NCBI GenBank assembly: GCA_038326775.1 | Contig: JBBQKJ010000005.1 | Location: 38,093-102,092 of the forward strand | Direction of reading: 5' to 3' | DNA length: 64,000 nucleotides | Source of the DNA: DYIU01 sp038326775 | GTDB lineage: Bacteria; Actinomycetota; Geothermincolia; Fen-727; Anoxymicrobiaceae | Part shown: piece after piece, positions 61,949 through 64,000 of the stretch | Position numbering within the stretch: the stretch's first letter is position 1 | Layout: every line of letters begins with the position of its first letter | The notes under the pieces: generated by a model | Databases searched by the model: none | The model's input: the letters and a program-made list of their open reading frames with translations, nothing else | Told to the model about the DNA's origin: nothing | Program-made: the position numbers and the translations under genes

Positions 61949-62218
61949 ATGTCGATGACCTATCAGGAATTCCCCGGGGTGGAGTGGATCGAGGGCGCGG
62001 GCGACTTCATCAAGGTCAACGCCAAGAAGTGCGACGGGTGCGGCAACTGCATCAGGGTGTGCCTCGCGAAATGCTACAAGATGTCGGGCAAGAAGGCGCA
62101 CGTCGACAACCTCGAGCGGTGCATGGAGTGCGGCGCCTGCTGGTACTCGTGCCTGCCCGATGCCATCCAGTTCTCATGGCCGCCCGGCGGCACCGGATTC
62201 AGGACCATGTGGGGGTGA
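61949..62218 (+). CDS. Ferredoxin, FixX-like, two 4Fe-4S motifs
   Basis: 89 residues. CDGCGNCIRVCLAKCY and CMECGACWYSCLPDAI are the two cluster motifs. The N-terminus (SMTYQEFPGVEWIEG) is shared with the truncated copy at 60.6 kb. ATG 61949 follows CAGGGAGGGG. It is 5 nt before the flavoprotein gene, so it likely delivers electrons to it, as FixX does for FixC. Confidence 0.9.
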   Translation: MSMTYQEFPGVEWIEGAGDFIKVNAKKCDGCGNCIRVCLAKCYKMSGKKAHVDNLERCMECGACWYSCLPDAIQFSWPPGGTGFRTMWG

Positions 62219-62223
62219 GAGGC

Positions 62224-63585
62224 ATGAACGAAGACTACGACGTCATAGTGGTGGGCGCGGGCTTCGGCGGCCCGGTGGCGGCCCACAGGTGCGCATCGGC
62301 CGGCCTCAAGACGCTCATGCTCGAGCGGTCCATCACGCCCGGCGACAAGGTAATCTCCGGGCTCGCGATCCCGTTCTACGGGTTCATGTACGCGCCGTCG
62401 TTCATAAGGGACGGCAACCCTCCGCTCCAGAGGCCGATTCGCCAGGTCATCAACAACTTCATCAAGGACGGAGAGATATACGCCACCGACACGTCGCTGT
62501 GGCTTCCCCCTCCCCTTGCCCTCACCTATACCGCCTACTGCGTGCCGATGTGCGTGTGGCTGGCCGACCGCGCGGTCGAGGCCGGCGCCGATTTGCGCAC
62601 CCGCACCACGGCGGTCGACCTGGTCATGGAGAAGGGCAAGGTCACGGGCGTGGTCACCGACAAGGGCGATACTATCAGGGCGAAGGTCGTCATCGACGCC
62701 GCTGGCACCCAGGACGGCCTGGCGCTGAAGGCGGGCCTTCGCAAGAAGCTGCCGATCGATACGCTCGAGCTCTACATGCTCTGGGACTTCGACATGAGCA
62801 AGCAGGACGTCGACAGCACGATCGGGAACAAGGTGGAGTTCTTCTGCGCCATGCCCGACGAGAAAATAGTCGCCCCGGTGGGATTCGGCTCGACGTTCTA
62901 CATCTTCACCTACAGGGAGAGCATCCACCCGGGGCTGGGCCAGTTCATAGTGACCGAGGACAAGGTCGAGAGCGTGGCACGGCACCTCGAGGAGTACTTC
63001 GAGAAGTTCACTACGACCGTGAGCCGCTGGAGGGACGATATCGCGCCCAAGGTGAAGTTGCGAGCCAAGATGTTCGACGTCTGCCCGATATATGCCGGGC
63101 TCGACCGCTCGGTGCGCGAGATGCCCATCCACGGCGACGGGATGATGATAATCGGTGACGCCGCGGCCATGGAGAGCGCCGCCTTCGGGGACGGTGTGCC
63201 GAACGCCTGGTTCTCGGCGGCCATCGCGGGGGACGTGGCGGTCGAGGCGGTCAAAGCCGGTGATACGTCTGCTGAGTTCCTGCGGCGGTACGACGAGCGC
63301 GTGAAGGCACACGGCGTCATCGGTGCCAGCCTCTCGGATACCCGCAGGTACGACATGCGCTGGGCCCTGCCCGGCAACGACGAGCGGGAGATGAGGCGCA
63401 GGGCGCACGAGCTGTTCGGGCGTGGGGTCTGGAGGTACCGCCATATTACGGGGCAGGTGGTCCGCGAGGCGACGTCGCTGTTGAGCCACGAGCCCGGCGT
63501 TGCGGCCAAGTGGCTGAAGATGTTCAACCGGTACAACCGCAACTGCGAGACGGGCTACTCAGACACGCTGTCGACGTACGAATAA
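62224..63585 (+). CDS. FixC-like FAD-dependent oxidoreductase
   Basis: 453 residues of the geranylgeranyl-reductase/ETF-QO-like family. IVVGAGFGGPVAAHRC binds FAD, GAGTQDG-type VVIDAAGTQD and IIGDAAAMESAAFGDGV are the second and third FAD motifs. ATG 62224 starts the homologous sequence. No membrane helix is obvious. With the upstream ferredoxin it probably forms a ferredoxin-coupled redox pair; the organic substrate is unknown. Confidence 0.85.
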   Translation: MNEDYDVIVVGAGFGGPVAAHRCASAGLKTLMLERSITPGDKVISGLAIPFYGFMYAPSFIRDGNPPLQRPIRQVINNFIKDGEIYATDTSLWLPPPLALTYTAYCVPMCVWLADRAVEAGADLRTRTTAVDLVMEKGKVTGVVTDKGDTIRAKVVIDAAGTQDGLALKAGLRKKLPIDTLELYMLWDFDMSKQDVDSTIGNKVEFFCAMPDEKIVAPVGFGSTFYIFTYRESIHPGLGQFIVTEDKVESVARHLEEYFEKFTTTVSRWRDDIAPKVKLRAKMFDVCPIYAGLDRSVREMPIHGDGMMIIGDAAAMESAAFGDGVPNAWFSAAIAGDVAVEAVKAGDTSAEFLRRYDERVKAHGVIGASLSDTRRYDMRWALPGNDEREMRRRAHELFGRGVWRYRHITGQVVREATSLLSHEPGVAAKWLKMFNRYNRNCETGYSDTLSTYE

Positions 63586-63663
63586 CAGGCTCTCCGCTCG
63601 CGAACTTCATGTCCAAACGCGGCTGGATCCGAGCCCGGCCCCAGGCCGATCCCCGGGACTTCT

Positions 63664-63828
63664 CTACAGGTTGATGTCCCTGTGCTGGAAGATATATGCC
63701 GCTGCGACGATGCCGGCCAGGCCGACTCCCGCGAGCACCAGGACGTCCAGCCAGGGGACGCTCCCTTTTGACAGCACATCCGCAGGGTTGTAGTAGTGTG
63801 GACTTTCGCACTTTTTCCACCCAATCAT
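63664..63828 (-). pseudogene. C-terminal fragment of an ABC-2 transporter permease
   Basis: 54 codons ending TAG 63664-63666. HYYNPADVLSKG then a hydrophobic helix (VLVLAGVGLAGIVAAAYIF) and QHRDINL read like the last helix of an ABC-2 permease. The rest of the gene is not found upstream in any frame, so this appears to be a decayed remnant. Confidence 0.5.
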
Positions 63829-63965
63829 AGCACCCGCACCTGTTTCCCGGTGACCGCTTATAGTCGATAGGTAACAACTCCAATCTCAAAGGTCTTCATG
63901 GCCTCTCTGTCGAATATAACTGTATGTTGTGAGGAATGCAGATAAGACAGATGGAGGTGGAGGCT

Positions 63966-64000
63966 GTGGCTGAGAAAGCGAGGAAGAAGAAGACAGACCT
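63966..64000 (+). CDS. Start of a gene running off the window
   Basis: GTG 63966 after GGAGGTGGAGG, giving a basic beginning (AEKARKKKTD) before the window ends. ATG 63951 is in frame as an alternative. TATAAC near 63915 may be its -10. Nothing can be said about the product. The region 63829-63950 shows nothing else I can support. Confidence 0.4.
   Translation, partial: MAEKARKKKTD

Noticed and set aside
1..64000. CRISPR arrays, insertion sequences, rRNA operons
   Set aside because: No spaced short repeats, transposase genes or rRNA sequence were seen on either strand.

Overview
The window is 64 kb of GC-rich, densely coding bacterial DNA. The gene set points to an anaerobe. It has a selenocysteine formate dehydrogenase joined to NuoE/NuoF-type and MvhD-type subunits, a ferredoxin/FixC-like flavoprotein pair, citramalate-type isoleucine synthesis, GatCAB, and an mraZ-rsmH-ftsL-ftsI division cluster. 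A deep-branching anaerobic actinobacterium or a high-GC Firmicutes relative would fit. I cannot name a taxon from sequence alone. TTG and GTG starts are common.

Layout. 1-2.9 kb (minus): start of the division/cell-wall cluster (mraZ, rsmH, ftsL-like, ftsI running off the window edge), with three MraZ boxes on a promoter. 3.1-4.8 kb: a radical SAM/SPASM enzyme and a 74-aa Cys protein, divergent from a 20-aa Cys-rich peptide gene that has its own promoter, ribosome binding site and terminator. This is a candidate new RiPP system and the main find. 4.9-11.3 kb: a zinc-ribbon membrane protein, a 2-hydroxyacid dehydrogenase, an epimerase, then a coupled sugar operon (FucI-like isomerase, PfkB kinase, a degenerate aldolase paralogue, a class I aldolase). 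11.3-15.9 kb (minus): two glycosyltransferases, a HisC-like aminotransferase and a degenerate GGDEF protein. 16-19.6 kb: hydantoinase/oxoprolinase A and B, the B gene cut by an in-frame TGA. 19.6-21.6 kb: a cupin, a 58-aa protein, an alpha/beta hydrolase, tRNA-Gln(CTG), tRNA-Glu(CTC), and a 100-bp direct repeat with a duplicated tRNA 3' end.

21.6-43.1 kb (minus): an acyl-CoA synthetase, then a nearly uninterrupted amino-acid block. It holds a second LeuC/LeuD-like pair with an isocitrate-type dehydrogenase, ilvD-ilvB-ilvN-ilvC, a class V aminotransferase, serA, leuA-leuC-leuD-leuB, ilvE and cimA, followed by an FAH-family hydrolase and a membrane protein. Together these supply valine, leucine, isoleucine (via citramalate), serine and probably 2-oxoglutarate. 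43.2-51.9 kb: an anchored propeller-like protein, gcvH, gatC-gatA-gatB, ligA, lepB and a UPF0280 protein.

52.2-58.7 kb (plus): a formate dehydrogenase/electron-transfer operon (NuoE-like, NuoF-like, Sec-FdhF, MvhD-like, FdhB-like ferredoxin). 58.8-60.5 kb (minus): an AT-richer two-gene island (HTH protein plus AbiEii-like nucleotidyltransferase) with a palindromic operator on its promoter. 60.6-63.6 kb (plus): a deletion-chimera ferredoxin, an amidohydrolase, the full-length ferredoxin and a FixC-like flavoprotein. The end holds an ABC-permease fragment and the first codons of another gene.
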